From: Cellulomonas sp. KH9
GTDB lineage: Bacteria > Actinomycetota > Actinomycetes > Actinomycetales > Cellulomonadaceae
Length of the DNA stretch: 64,000 nt
Direction of reading: 5' to 3'
Assembly: GCF_900114185.1 (NCBI RefSeq)
Contig: NZ_FOSE01000001.1
Span: forward strand, 893,749 to 957,748
A program made the position numbers and the translations under genes. Below, piece by piece: positions 7,783 through 17,772 of the stretch (positions are counted from its first letter, which is position 1; every line of letters begins with the position of its first letter). A model generated the notes under the pieces. The model was not told the DNA's origin and made no database searches. It saw only the letters and a list, made by a program, of their open reading frames with translations.

Positions 7783-8580
7783 GTGCTCACGATCGGCGAG
7801 TTCTCCCGGCTGACCCACCTCAGCGTCCGCACCCTGCGTCGCTACCACGAGGCCGGCCTGCTGGAGCCGGCTGCGGTCGACCCCGCCACCGGCTACCGGC
7901 GCTACACGGCGGAGCAGATCCCCACCGCCCAGGTCGTCCACCGGCTGCGGGAGCTCGACCTGCCGCTCGCCGACGTGCGACGCGTCCTGCTCGCCCCGGA
8001 CCCCGGGGCCCGCGCGGCGCTCGTCGCCGACCACCTGCGGCGGCTCGAGGCGCAGCTCGACCGGACCCGGGCCGCAGTGGTCTCGCTCCGCAGGCTCCTG
8101 CGGCCGAGCGCGTCGCCGATCGACGTCGAGCTGCGCGTCGTCGCGGCCACGACGGTGGCCGCGGTCGAGGACGACGTCGCGCTCGACGAGGTCCTCGGGT
8201 GGTACGCCGACGCGACGGCCGAGCTCGACGCCGTGGTCCACGAGCCCGCCGGCCCCCCGGGAGGGTCGTACGACAACGCGCTCTTCGAGACCGGGCGCGG
8301 GCACGTGGTCGTCCACCGCCCCACGGCCGCTCCGCCGCGCGTCGGGCGCGTGCGCCCGGTGACCCTGCCGGCCGTCGAGCTGGCCGTCACCACGCACGCC
8401 GGGGCGCACGACGACATCGACGTCACCTACGGCGAGCTCGGCGCGTGGGTCGTCGCGAACGCGCTCGCGGTGGCCGGTCCGGTGCGTGAGACGTACCTGG
8501 TGGGCCCACGGGACACGCCGGACCCGGCGGCGTGGCGCACCGAGATCGGGTGGCCGGTGTTCCGTCTGGCGGCGGGCTGA
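7783..8580 (+). CDS. MerR-family regulator with GyrI-like effector domain (265 aa)
   Basis: Transcriptional regulator of the TipA/BmrR type. Residues 1-70 form the MerR winged helix (IGEFSRLTHLSVRTLRRYHE, then GLLEPAAVDPATGYRRY), a coiled-coil linker follows, and residues from about 125 to the end form a GyrI-like ligand-binding domain, which usually binds hydrophobic drugs. The GTG at 7783 is chosen because it lies 6 nt after a -10-like CAGACT and begins the conserved MerR N-terminus. The gene lies back to back with the SnoaL-like gene across a 29-bp palindrome, so it probably controls itself and that neighbour. Confidence 0.9.
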   Translation: MLTIGEFSRLTHLSVRTLRRYHEAGLLEPAAVDPATGYRRYTAEQIPTAQVVHRLRELDLPLADVRRVLLAPDPGARAALVADHLRRLEAQLDRTRAAVVSLRRLLRPSASPIDVELRVVAATTVAAVEDDVALDEVLGWYADATAELDAVVHEPAGPPGGSYDNALFETGRGHVVVHRPTAAPPRVGRVRPVTLPAVELAVTTHAGAHDDIDVTYGELGAWVVANALAVAGPVRETYLVGPRDTPDPAAWRTEIGWPVFRLAAG

Positions 8581-8612
8581 CGCGCACCGGCGCACCGGCC
8601 CGCGCGCCGGCG

Positions 8613-8891
8613 TCAGGCCAGCGAGAGGAAGAGCTTCTCCAGCTTCTGCACGTCCAGCGTCGGGGTGTCGCCGTCCGCGGCGTTCTCGCCCTGCACCAGG
8701 CACTGCTTCATGCCGGACGCGATCATCGCGAACCCGGCGCGGTCCAGCGCGCGCGAGACGGCGGACAGCTGCGTGACCACGTCCTCGCAGCTGCGGCCCT
8801 CGTCGAGCATCCGCACGACCGCGGCGAGCTGGCCCTGGGCGCGCCGGAGCCGGTTGCCGACCTTGGTCATCTCGTCCTTGTCCAGATCCAT
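8613..8891 (-). CDS. CsoR/CstR-family repressor, probably persulfide-sensing (92 aa)
   Basis: All-helical DUF156 repressor (NRLRRAQGQLAAVVRMLDEG is the family signature). Cysteines are at 35 (GRSCEDV) and 64 (MKQCLV), spaced like the paired thiols of CstR. The His that completes the Cys-His-Cys copper site of CsoR, four residues before the second Cys, is Gly60 here. This favours persulfide or thiol sensing over copper. The last gene of an operon with a rhodanese-linked CoA-disulfide reductase supports this. The ATG follows AGGAGG. The likely operator is the palindrome at 10942-10961. Confidence 0.85.
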   Translation of the reverse strand: MDLDKDEMTKVGNRLRRAQGQLAAVVRMLDEGRSCEDVVTQLSAVSRALDRAGFAMIASGMKQCLVQGENAADGDTPTLDVQKLEKLFLSLA

Positions 8892-8909
8892 GGCGTCCTC
8901 CTGGGGACC

Positions 8910-8938
8910 TGCCGCGGCACCGCGGCGGTGCCGCGGCA
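8910..8938. other. Perfect 14-bp inverted repeat upstream of the CsoR/CstR gene
   Basis: Arms TGCCGCGGCACCGC and the exact complement are separated by one base (8924). The site lies in the 82-bp gap between the small Cys protein and the repressor gene. As RNA it is a strong hairpin that could attenuate or process the transcript; as DNA it could be an operator, although it lacks the ATACCC/GGGTAT ends of CsoR-type sites. Confidence 0.5.
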
Positions 8939-8973
8939 CGGGCGTGCGGGGTGGTGGGGTGCGGTGCGGGCCG

Positions 8974-9093
8974 TCAGCGCGGGCAGGTGCACTGCTGGTC
9001 GCGGGGCACCTCGGCCATGACGTCCTCGGCGTGCTGGCCGCAGCCGTCCCAGGTGGTCTTCTGGCAGGTGGCGCAGCGGACGGGGTAGCACAT
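8974..9093 (-). CDS. Small Cys-rich conserved protein (39 aa)
   Basis: A 39-codon gene with an excellent ribosome site (GAAGGAG, 6 nt before ATG). The product has five cysteines: MCYPVRCATC, then WDGCGQH, and CTC near the C-terminus. Cys-x-x-Cys and Cys-Gly-Gln-His suggest a metal-binding or redox-active mini-protein. I recall similar short unannotated proteins beginning MC-x-P-V-x-C in other actinobacteria; that is memory, not a search. It sits between the rhodanese reductase and the CsoR/CstR repressor on the same strand, so it is probably co-regulated and may have a thiol or sulfur role. Confidence 0.65.
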   Translation of the reverse strand: MCYPVRCATCQKTTWDGCGQHAEDVMAEVPRDQQCTCPR

Positions 9094-9191
9094 GGTGGTC
9101 TCCTTCGAGGGGGTGACGTCGGGTGGGGGTCAGCGGCGGACGGGTCTGCCCGCAGCCTGCCACGGCGGGGTGCCGGCGCGGCGGGGGTGGT

Positions 9192-10934
9192 TCACGCAGC
9201 GGTCCGCGGGGTCGCGGCCGGGTCGGTCAGGGAGGGGTGCACGGCGCTGAGCGTCAGCCAGCCGCCGGACAGGTTGCGGGCGTCCAGGCCGGCCTGGAGC
9301 AGCACACGCGTGGCGATGTGCGACCGCACCCCGCTCGCGCAGTGCACGCTGACCGGTCGCCCGGCCGCGGCGGCGCGCACCTCGTCGAGGCGGCCGCGCA
9401 GCTCGGTGTGCGGGACGTTCAGCGCCTCGGGGACGTGGCCGCGGGCGAACTCGCCGGGGGAGCGCACGTCGAGCACGAGCGTGCCCGCCCGGGCGGCGTC
9501 GAGCTCGTCGGGGTGCCACTGGGGTGTGGTGCCGTCGAGCACGTTCTGCGCGACGAACCCCAGCATGTTCACCGGGTCCTTGGCCGAGCCGTAGGGCGGC
9601 GCGTACGCGAGCTCCAGCTCGGCGAGGTCGTCGGCGGTCATCCCGGCGCGCAGGGCCGTGGCCAGCACGTCGATCCGCTTGTCGACGCCGTCGCGGCCCA
9701 CGGCCTGGGCGCCGAGCAGGCGACCGTCGGGGGCGAAGGTCGCCACCAGGTGGATCTGCTCGGCGCCGGGGAAGTACCCGGCGTGGTGGGCGGGGTGGAT
9801 GCGGACCACCTCGTGGTCGAGGCCCGCGCGGGTGAGCGCCGCCTGGTTCGGGCCGGTCACGGCCGCGGTGAGGCCGAGGACGCGCACGATCGCGGTGCCG
9901 AGCACGGGTGCCTGCGGCGTGGTGCGGTGCCCGACCATGGAGTCGGCGGCGCGCCGGCCCTGCCGGTTGGCGGGCCCGGCCAGCGGGACGGGCCCGACGG
10001 TGCCGGTGACGGCCTGCGTGACCTCGACGGCGTCACCGACGGCCCAGACGTGCGGGTCGGACGTGCGCTGGTCGGCGTCGACGCGGATGGCGCCGGTGGG
10101 GCCGAGCGCGAGGCCGGCGTCGCGGGCCAGGTCGCTCGCGGGACGCACGCCGACGTTGACGACGACGACGTCGGCGGCCAGCTCGGTGCCGTCCGACAGC
10201 GTGACCGTGACGGAGCCGTCGTGACCGCGCGGTGCGACGCGCTGCGCGGCGGCGCCCAGGTGCAGGCCCACGCCGTGGGCCCGCAGCTCGTCGGCCAGCA
10301 GGGGCGCGAGCTCCGGGTCGAGCGGGGGCAGCACGTGGTCCGCGAGCTCGACGAGGTGCACCTGCAGACCGCGGGCGGTCAGCGCCTCGACGGCCTCGAG
10401 GCCGATGAACCCGGCGCCGACGACGACGGCCGTGGGTGCGGGCGCGTCGGCGGCACGGGCGGTGAGCAGGTCCGTGACGCGTGCGCCGAGGGCGTCCAGG
10501 TCGGGGACGGTGCGCAGGGAGTGCACGGCCGGGTGGTCCAGCCCCTCGACGGGCGGACGCACCGCGACGGCACCGGGGGCGAGCAGCAGGGCGTCGTAGC
10601 CCAGCGTGTACTGCTCGTCCGCGGTGACGACGGTGACGGTGCGGGCGGCGGTGTCGACGGCGGTCACGCGGCTGCCGGTGCGCACGTCGAGCGCCAGCGC
10701 GGCGGCCAGGGTCTGCGGGGTGTGCAGCAGGAGGGAGCCGCGCTCGGCGATCTCGCCGGACAGGTGGTACGGCAGGCCGCAGTTGGCGAACGACACGTAG
10801 TCGGACTGCTCGAGGACGACGATGTCGGCGCGCTCGTCGAGGCGGCGGGCGCGGGCGGCGGCGCTCATGCCGCCGGCGACGCCGCCGACCACGACGACCC
10901 GCCGGACGGGGTGGGGCGTGGTGCTGGTGGACAT
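9192..10934 (-). CDS. CoA-disulfide reductase with C-terminal rhodanese domain (580 aa)
   Basis: FAD/NAD(P)H pyridine nucleotide-disulfide oxidoreductase of the CoA-disulfide or CoA-persulfide reductase class. The FAD site is VVVVGGVAGGMSAAARARR; the single active Cys52 lies in FANCGLPYHLSG; the NAD(P)H site is VVVGAGFIGLEAVEAL; the FAD-ribityl segment is VWAVGDAVEV. Residues about 475-580 are a rhodanese domain with active Cys532 in VHCASGVRSH. Such fusions reduce CoA persulfides and handle sulfane sulfur. ATG 10934 is 6 nt after TATCCT, so the message is probably leaderless. A CsoR/CstR-type palindrome overlaps this promoter, implying repression by the gene at 8613-8891. Confidence 0.92.
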   Translation of the reverse strand: MSTSTTPHPVRRVVVVGGVAGGMSAAARARRLDERADIVVLEQSDYVSFANCGLPYHLSGEIAERGSLLLHTPQTLAAALALDVRTGSRVTAVDTAARTVTVVTADEQYTLGYDALLLAPGAVAVRPPVEGLDHPAVHSLRTVPDLDALGARVTDLLTARAADAPAPTAVVVGAGFIGLEAVEALTARGLQVHLVELADHVLPPLDPELAPLLADELRAHGVGLHLGAAAQRVAPRGHDGSVTVTLSDGTELAADVVVVNVGVRPASDLARDAGLALGPTGAIRVDADQRTSDPHVWAVGDAVEVTQAVTGTVGPVPLAGPANRQGRRAADSMVGHRTTPQAPVLGTAIVRVLGLTAAVTGPNQAALTRAGLDHEVVRIHPAHHAGYFPGAEQIHLVATFAPDGRLLGAQAVGRDGVDKRIDVLATALRAGMTADDLAELELAYAPPYGSAKDPVNMLGFVAQNVLDGTTPQWHPDELDAARAGTLVLDVRSPGEFARGHVPEALNVPHTELRGRLDEVRAAAAGRPVSVHCASGVRSHIATRVLLQAGLDARNLSGGWLTLSAVHPSLTDPAATPRTAA

Positions 10935-10941
10935 GGCTCGA

Positions 10942-10961
10942 GGATACCCCCGGGGGTATCC
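10942..10961. promoter_or_regulatory. CsoR/CstR-type operator (20-bp perfect palindrome)
   Basis: GGATACCCCC followed by its exact complement GGGGGTATCC. The ATACCC...GGGTAT pattern with a C/G tract is typical of CsoR/CstR-family operators. On the minus strand the distal half contains TATCCT (10946-10941), the presumed -10 of the reductase gene, so repressor binding would block the promoter. The site starts 7 bp upstream of the ATG. Confidence 0.8.
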
Positions 10962-11007
10962 GGTCATCAGGTCCCGCGGCTGTGCCGTCCGCCACTGCAG
11001 GGCGGGT

Positions 11008-12464
<1,457 letters not shown>

Positions 12465-12546
12465 GGCACCTCCCTGGTCGGGACGCACGCGCGCCCGTCG
12501 CCCCCTCAACGCCGGGGACCGCCGGACGGTGCCCGGTGCGCGGACA

Positions 12547-13443
12547 CTAACCCAGGCGCGCGAGGACCGCCGAGGCGACCACGCCGGTGACCTCGGGTGC
12601 GACGTGCAGGTTGAGCGCGGGCTCGAACAGCTCGGCCTCCAGCAGCACCAGCCCGTGCTCGGCCGAGTCCACGGTGTCGACGCGCGCGTACAGCGGGACG
12701 CCGCTGCCCGTGGCCCGGTCGACCGCGCGGACGACGTCGAGCGCGAACTCGGCCTCCGCCGCGGTGACGTCGACCCGCTGCGGGTTCTCGGCGTACACCC
12801 CGCCGATCAGCCCGCCGCCCGGTGCCAGCAGCGCGCCCTTGGCGATCGCGTGCGTCAGGGTCCCGTCGATGACGTACAGCGCCTTCTCGTGGCCCTGCGA
12901 CAGCTCGGGCACCTCCGGCTGCACCATCACCACGCCGCCGGCCGCGAGGATCCGCCCCGCGAGGTCGAGTGCCCCCGGGTCGCCGGCGCGGAAGAGCCCG
13001 GTGTCGCGCGCCCCGGCGGACACCGCGGGCTTCACCACGACGTGCGCGCCGGGGGTGAACCCGCCCAGGTCGTCGCGCACGTCGTCGAGGGACGTCCGGT
13101 ACGTCGTCGGGACCACGCCCACCCCGAGGTCGGCGAGCTGCGTGAGGTAGCGCTTGTCGAGGTTCCACCGCACCAGGGCCGGTGGGTTGAGCACCTGCGT
13201 GACGCGCTCGGCGGCGTCGAGCCACGCGAGGAACTCGTCGAGGCGCTCCGGGTAGTCCCAGGGGGAGCGGAGCACCAGCAGGTCGCACGCGGCCCAGTCG
13301 ACGGCCGCGTCGTGCCAGACGACCGGTGCGGCCGCCACGCCGTGCGCCCGCAGCGCGGCGACGAGCGGTGCGGTGTCGTGGTCGGGGTCCTCGGAGGGGT
13401 AGGCGTCGGTCACGACGACACCCACGCGGGGGGTTGCGCTCAC
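12547..13443 (-). CDS. ATP-grasp-fold ligase-like protein (298 aa)
   Basis: Resembles the ATP-grasp family that includes RimK-like and DcsG-like amide or peptide ligases. Visible features: an N-terminal RVGVVVTDAYPSEDPDHDT nucleotide-type fold, LLVLRSPWDY, NLDKRYL and HVVVKPAVSAGARDT (ATP-binding lysines), and the metal-binding ELFEPALNLH near the C-terminus. Members join a carboxylate to an amine using ATP; substrate unknown here. The GTG start follows TAGGGT by 6 nt, so it is probably leaderless. Divergent from 13499-14959 across a 55-bp symmetric promoter region. Confidence 0.82.
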   Translation of the reverse strand: MSATPRVGVVVTDAYPSEDPDHDTAPLVAALRAHGVAAAPVVWHDAAVDWAACDLLVLRSPWDYPERLDEFLAWLDAAERVTQVLNPPALVRWNLDKRYLTQLADLGVGVVPTTYRTSLDDVRDDLGGFTPGAHVVVKPAVSAGARDTGLFRAGDPGALDLAGRILAAGGVVMVQPEVPELSQGHEKALYVIDGTLTHAIAKGALLAPGGGLIGGVYAENPQRVDVTAAEAEFALDVVRAVDRATGSGVPLYARVDTVDSAEHGLVLLEAELFEPALNLHVAPEVTGVVASAVLARLG

Positions 13444-13448
13444 GGGCG

Positions 13449-13491
13449 GACCCTACGACGCGCCGCCCACGCGTCCCGCATCGGTAGGGTC
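13449..13491. promoter_or_regulatory. Symmetric divergent promoter pair
   Basis: Inverted copies of GACCCTAC/GTAGGGTC (13449-13456 and 13484-13491) each supply a TAGGGT box pointing outward. On the minus strand it ends 6 nt before the ATP-grasp GTG, and on the plus strand 8 nt before the GTG at 13499. Both genes therefore probably have leaderless transcripts from mirror-image promoters. The repeat could also be bound by a regulator. Confidence 0.5.
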
Positions 13492-13498
13492 GCGGGTC

Positions 13499-14959
13499 GT
13501 GACAGCTGCGCCCGACGCCCCGACGGGGTCGCCGCCCGGGATGCTCCCGGCACCCGCCGCGGAGCGTGGACGGCTCGCGGTGGCGGCCGTCGTCGTCCTG
13601 GTGGTGGCCGTGCTGGGCGCCCTGGCGCTCCGGACGACGCCGCTCGGCGCGGTGCTCGACGCGGACGGCTGCACGGTCCTGGCGGGAGAGCGCGACGTGC
13701 ACCCGCCGGAGGTGGTCCGGGAGGCGGCCGCCCGGGTGCACGAGGTCGTCGGCGGTGGCACGGCGGCCGTGGCCACGACGTGCCGCCTGCTGGACACGAC
13801 CCCGCCGACCGGTCTCGGTGCCCCGGACCCCGCTGCCGACCCCGCCGCGTGGGAGGTCGGTGTGGACGCGGAGGTCGAGGGGGTCGACGCGCTCCCGGCC
13901 GCGGCGGAGGCGGTGCTCGGCACCGTCACGGCCGGGCCCGGCGCGTGGCGCCTCGACGTGCACGACGCCGCGCGGACGCTCGCCGTGGTCCTCACGCCCG
14001 GCGGCGACGCCGACCTGGCGGTGGACGCGCTGGCGGTGCGTCGCGTGCCCGGGGTCGCCGAGGTGTGGTTCGGGCCCGAGGCCGGGCGGGTCGTCGTGGC
14101 GGGCGGGGACGCGGTCGCCGACGCGCTGACCGCCGTCGCCGGGCGGGACCTGCCGGTCACGACGGTCGAGGCGCTCGACCACTGGCTCGAGGTGTCGCAG
14201 GTGCACCCCGGGGCCTGGCCGGACGCCGAGGCGGTGGCGCTGGCGGTCGACGTCGCGGCCTGGGAGGGGGTGTGGCGCGTCGTGCTGCGGGGCGGTGAGC
14301 CCGCGTCGCCCGACCTCACGGTCCGGGTGGAGGACGACGCCCACCGGTCCCACGTCGCGTCCCGGCTGGCCTCCGTGCTGCGCGCGGGACCGCCGCTGGG
14401 CTACCACGTGACGACCGACGGCGGTGCGCTGGACGGGGTCCTCGGTGGTCCCGTCGACGCGGGCCCCGACGCACCGGGCACCGGAGCCCCGGACGCGTCC
14501 GGCCAGGCAGCGCCCGTGCAGACCCCCGCCTGCACCGCCGACGGTCTGCGGCTCGAGGTCGCGGCCGTGGACGCGGCGCTCGGCGCCCGGTTCCTCGTGC
14601 TGCGCGCGACGTGGACGGGAGCGTCGTCGTGTGTGCTGTCGGGGGTGCCGACCCTCGCGTTCACGCGGCAGTCCGGCACCCGGACGCCCGACGTCACCCA
14701 GCTGCCGGACCTCGTCGCACCCGACGTGCCGCCGCAGGACGTGCTGGAACCCGGCGCCGCCGCGCTCGCGCAGGCCCGGTGGCGCGCCATGTCGACGTCG
14801 CAGGACCCCGACGTGGCCGTCGGCGTCACCGTCCGGGCGGTCACGGACGGACCCGCGGTCGACCTCGTGCCGCCGGTCACGCTCGACGTGCTGCCAGGTG
14901 CGACCGTCGAGGTCGGCCCCTGGCGTCTCGACGAGGGTCTTCTCGATCCCGACGGGTGA
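13499..14959 (+). CDS. Membrane-anchored protein with DUF4232-like C-terminal domain (486 aa)
   Basis: A single N-terminal transmembrane segment (about residues 25-45) is followed by a long extracytoplasmic region. Residues about 50-325 are not recognised; they contain paired Cys (near 60 and 100) and repeated alpha/beta segments. After a Gly/Ala/Pro-rich linker, residues from about 340 (CTADGLRLEVAAVDAALGAR, then TGASSCVLSGVPTL) resemble the DUF4232 domain of actinobacterial secreted proteins and lipoproteins. Function unknown. It is divergent from the ATP-grasp gene; no further gene follows on this strand before the convergent MarR gene. Confidence 0.72.
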   Translation: MTAAPDAPTGSPPGMLPAPAAERGRLAVAAVVVLVVAVLGALALRTTPLGAVLDADGCTVLAGERDVHPPEVVREAAARVHEVVGGGTAAVATTCRLLDTTPPTGLGAPDPAADPAAWEVGVDAEVEGVDALPAAAEAVLGTVTAGPGAWRLDVHDAARTLAVVLTPGGDADLAVDALAVRRVPGVAEVWFGPEAGRVVVAGGDAVADALTAVAGRDLPVTTVEALDHWLEVSQVHPGAWPDAEAVALAVDVAAWEGVWRVVLRGGEPASPDLTVRVEDDAHRSHVASRLASVLRAGPPLGYHVTTDGGALDGVLGGPVDAGPDAPGTGAPDASGQAAPVQTPACTADGLRLEVAAVDAALGARFLVLRATWTGASSCVLSGVPTLAFTRQSGTRTPDVTQLPDLVAPDVPPQDVLEPGAAALAQARWRAMSTSQDPDVAVGVTVRAVTDGPAVDLVPPVTLDVLPGATVEVGPWRLDEGLLDPDG

Positions 14960-14974
14960 CGGCGCGCCGGTGGC

Positions 14975-15463
14975 TCAGGCCGGGCGGGCCGGTGCCCGGG
15001 CTCCGTGCGGGGCGTCGGTGCCCGTGGCGTGGCGCTTGACGGTGCCGAGCAGCCGTGCGAGCTCGGCCATCTCGTCCGGTGCGAGCCCGAAGGCCTCGCC
15101 GACGCGCGCGGGCAGGTGGGCCACCCGCTCGCGCAGCGCCTCGCCGGCCGGCGTCAGGGCGACGCTCACCGACCGCTCGTCGTCGGGTCGGCGCCGGCGC
15201 TCGACGAGCCCGCGCACCTCCAGCCGCTTGAGCAGCGGCGAGACGGTCCCGTAGTCCAGGTACAGCCGGTCGATGACCTGCCGGACGGTCTGCTCACCCC
15301 GGGTCCACAGCACGACCAGCACGAGGTACTGCGGGTACGTGAGGTCCAGCGGGTCCAGCTCGCGCCGGTAGACCGCGGTCATCGCGCGGGACGCGGAGTA
15401 GAGGTCGAAGCACAGCATCGTCTCCAGCGAGATGCCGTCGGGGAGTGCGGGCCTGTCGTCCAT
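14975..15463 (-). CDS. MarR-family regulator, OhrR-like (162 aa)
   Basis: Winged-helix repressor. The N-terminal MLCFDLYSASRAM carries the single reactive Cys and following Tyr-Ser-Ala-Ser-Arg that mark OhrR organic-peroxide sensors; residues about 50-110 form the DNA-binding wing (RLYLDYGTVSPLLKRLE, then RRRPDDERSV). ATG 15463 is preferred over the ATG at 15472 because TACGAT lies 7 nt upstream, suggesting a leaderless start. Divergent from an alpha/beta hydrolase with a palindrome at 15501-15512 between them. Oxidation of the Cys by peroxides would release the operator. Confidence 0.87.
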   Translation of the reverse strand: MDDRPALPDGISLETMLCFDLYSASRAMTAVYRRELDPLDLTYPQYLVLVVLWTRGEQTVRQVIDRLYLDYGTVSPLLKRLEVRGLVERRRRPDDERSVSVALTPAGEALRERVAHLPARVGEAFGLAPDEMAELARLLGTVKRHATGTDAPHGARAPARPA

Positions 15464-15483
15464 GCACAGCATCGTACGCGGTG

Positions 15484-15516
15484 TTGACGTCCACTATTAG
15501 ATCGTGCACGATGTAA
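15484..15516 (+). promoter_or_regulatory. Hydrolase promoter with overlapping OhrR-like operator
   Basis: A promoter TTGACG (15484-15489), 17-bp spacer, CACGAT (15507-15512) drives the hydrolase. The perfect palindrome ATCGTGCACGAT (15501-15512), extended by TTA/TAA flanks to 15497-15516, covers the spacer and -10, a classic repression position. The divergent OhrR-like protein is the obvious binder. Confidence 0.65.
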
Positions 15517-16416
<900 letters not shown>

Positions 16417-16422
16417 CCGCCG

Positions 16423-16439
16423 GCGGGCGGACCGCCCGC
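16423..16439 (+). terminator. Hairpin after the alpha/beta hydrolase gene
   Basis: GCGGGCGG, one base, then CCGCCCGC, starting 7 nt after the stop codon. In RNA it would fold as a 6-bp stem with a 5-nt loop. No U-tract. Probable end of the hydrolase transcript. Confidence 0.4.
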
Positions 16440-16509
16440 GGGCAGGGCCGGTCTCCCGCCGGAGGGTGGCGGGGGCCGGTCCTGTGCCGTCAGCGGGCAG
16501 GATGGGCCC

Positions 16510-17553
16510 GTGCGCGCGGTCGTGGTGGACGAGTTCGGGGCGACGCCCCAGGTCAGGCAGGTCCCCGACCCTTCGTGCCCGCGTGACGGTGTCGTCGTGC
16601 GTGTCGCCGCCACGGGCGTCTGCCGCAGCGACTGGCACGCCTGGCAGGGCCACGACGACGACGTGCGCCTGCCCCACGTGCCGGGTCACGAGCTGGCCGG
16701 CACGGTCGTCGAGGCCGGGCACGACGTGCGGCGCTGGGCCGTGGGCGACGTCGTCACCGTGCCGTTCGTCATGGCGTGCGGTGCGTGCGCGACGTGCCGT
16801 GCGGGCGACCAGCAGGTCTGCCCCGACCAGACCCAGCCCGGGTTCACGCAGTGGGGCTCGTTCGCCGAGCTCGTGGCGCTCGACCGCGCCGACACCAACC
16901 TGGTCCGGGTACCGCCGGGCATGGCGCCGGTCGTCGCCGCCGCGCTGGGCTGCCGGTTCGCGACCGCGTACCGCGCCGTCACCGTGCACGCCGCCGTGCG
17001 GCCGGACGACCAGGTCGTCGTCCTCGGCTGTGGCGGCGTCGGCCTGTCGGCCGTCATGGTCGCAGCGTCCGCCGGTGCCCGGGTCGTCGCGGTCGACCCC
17101 GCGCCGGCGGCGCGACGGGCGGCGCGGGCGGCCGGCGCCCACCTGACCGTCGACCCCGGCGACGACCCGCCGGCGGCGCTCGCCGCCCGGCTCCTCGAGG
17201 TGACCGGTGGCGGGGCGCACGCGTCGCTCGACGCGCTCGGCAGCCCGGCCACCGCCCAGGCGGGGGTGCTGGCGCTGCGTCGCCGCGGCCGGCACGTGCA
17301 GGTGGGGCTGCTGCTGCGCGACGACGCGTGGACGGCGCTGCCGATGGGCCGCGTCGTGGGGTGGGAGCTGTCGGTGCACGGCAGCCACGGCATGGCCGCC
17401 CACGAGTACCCCGCGATGCTCGCGCAGATCGCGGCGGGCCGGCTGGCGCCGGCGAGCCTCGTGGGTCGCACGATCGGCCTCGACGAGGCCGCTGCGGCTC
17501 TCGCCGGTCTGCCGACCGCCGGGGCGGCGGGCATGACCGTCGTCGTCCCCTGA
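16510..17553 (+). CDS. Zinc-dependent medium-chain alcohol dehydrogenase (347 aa)
   Basis: Medium-chain dehydrogenase/reductase. Catalytic zinc ligands are in TGVCRSDWHAW and VPGHELAG; the structural zinc lobe is CGACATCRAGDQQVC; the Rossmann motif is VVVLGCGGVGLSAV (about residues 170-185), followed by Asp in VAVDPAP, which favours NAD(H). The GTG at 16510 is 6 nt after CAGGAT with no ribosome site, so a leaderless message is likely. Substrate unknown. It stands alone, 93 bp after the hydrolase. Confidence 0.9.
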   Translation: MRAVVVDEFGATPQVRQVPDPSCPRDGVVVRVAATGVCRSDWHAWQGHDDDVRLPHVPGHELAGTVVEAGHDVRRWAVGDVVTVPFVMACGACATCRAGDQQVCPDQTQPGFTQWGSFAELVALDRADTNLVRVPPGMAPVVAAALGCRFATAYRAVTVHAAVRPDDQVVVLGCGGVGLSAVMVAASAGARVVAVDPAPAARRAARAAGAHLTVDPGDDPPAALAARLLEVTGGGAHASLDALGSPATAQAGVLALRRRGRHVQVGLLLRDDAWTALPMGRVVGWELSVHGSHGMAAHEYPAMLAQIAAGRLAPASLVGRTIGLDEAAAALAGLPTAGAAGMTVVVP

Positions 17554-17658
17554 ACCGGCGCGCGGCCCGCGAGCCGACCCCGGGGGCCGTTCACCTGAAC
17601 GAGTCGTCGGTCGCGCAGACCTGCGCGGACGCGTCGGTGGCGGGCCGCACCGGAGTAA

Positions 17659-17674
17659 TGGCGAACGTTTTCCA
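17659..17674. promoter_or_regulatory. LacI-family-like operator upstream of the chitinase
   Basis: TGGCGAACGTTTTCCA is a near-palindrome (6 of 8 base pairs) centred on AACGTT, with the central CG of LacI-family sites. It lies 15 bp upstream of the chitinase -35 box. Similar sites occur near the other two secreted genes (350-364, 48358-48373). Confidence 0.4.
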
Positions 17675-17688
17675 TAGTCATCACATCA

Positions 17689-17718
17689 TTGACCGCACGA
17701 TCCGCGCAGGCCTAGCGT
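17689..17718 (+). promoter_or_regulatory. Chitinase promoter
   Basis: TTGACC (17689-17694), an 18-bp spacer and TAGCGT (17713-17718). The predicted start near 17725 leaves a leader of about 48 nt before the ATG. The same hexamers and spacer length occur at 52675-52704 before the sugar ABC operon. Confidence 0.6.
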
Positions 17719-17772
17719 CGTGGGTGTCCGATTAGTACGTAGTCCTTACATATTCGACGAACGGGAGTCGAG

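Noticed and set aside
8910..8938. 14-bp-arm inverted repeat as the CsoR/CstR operator
   Set aside because: It lacks the ATACCC/GGGTAT pattern; the palindrome at 10942-10961 has it and overlaps the operon promoter. Kept as a hairpin.
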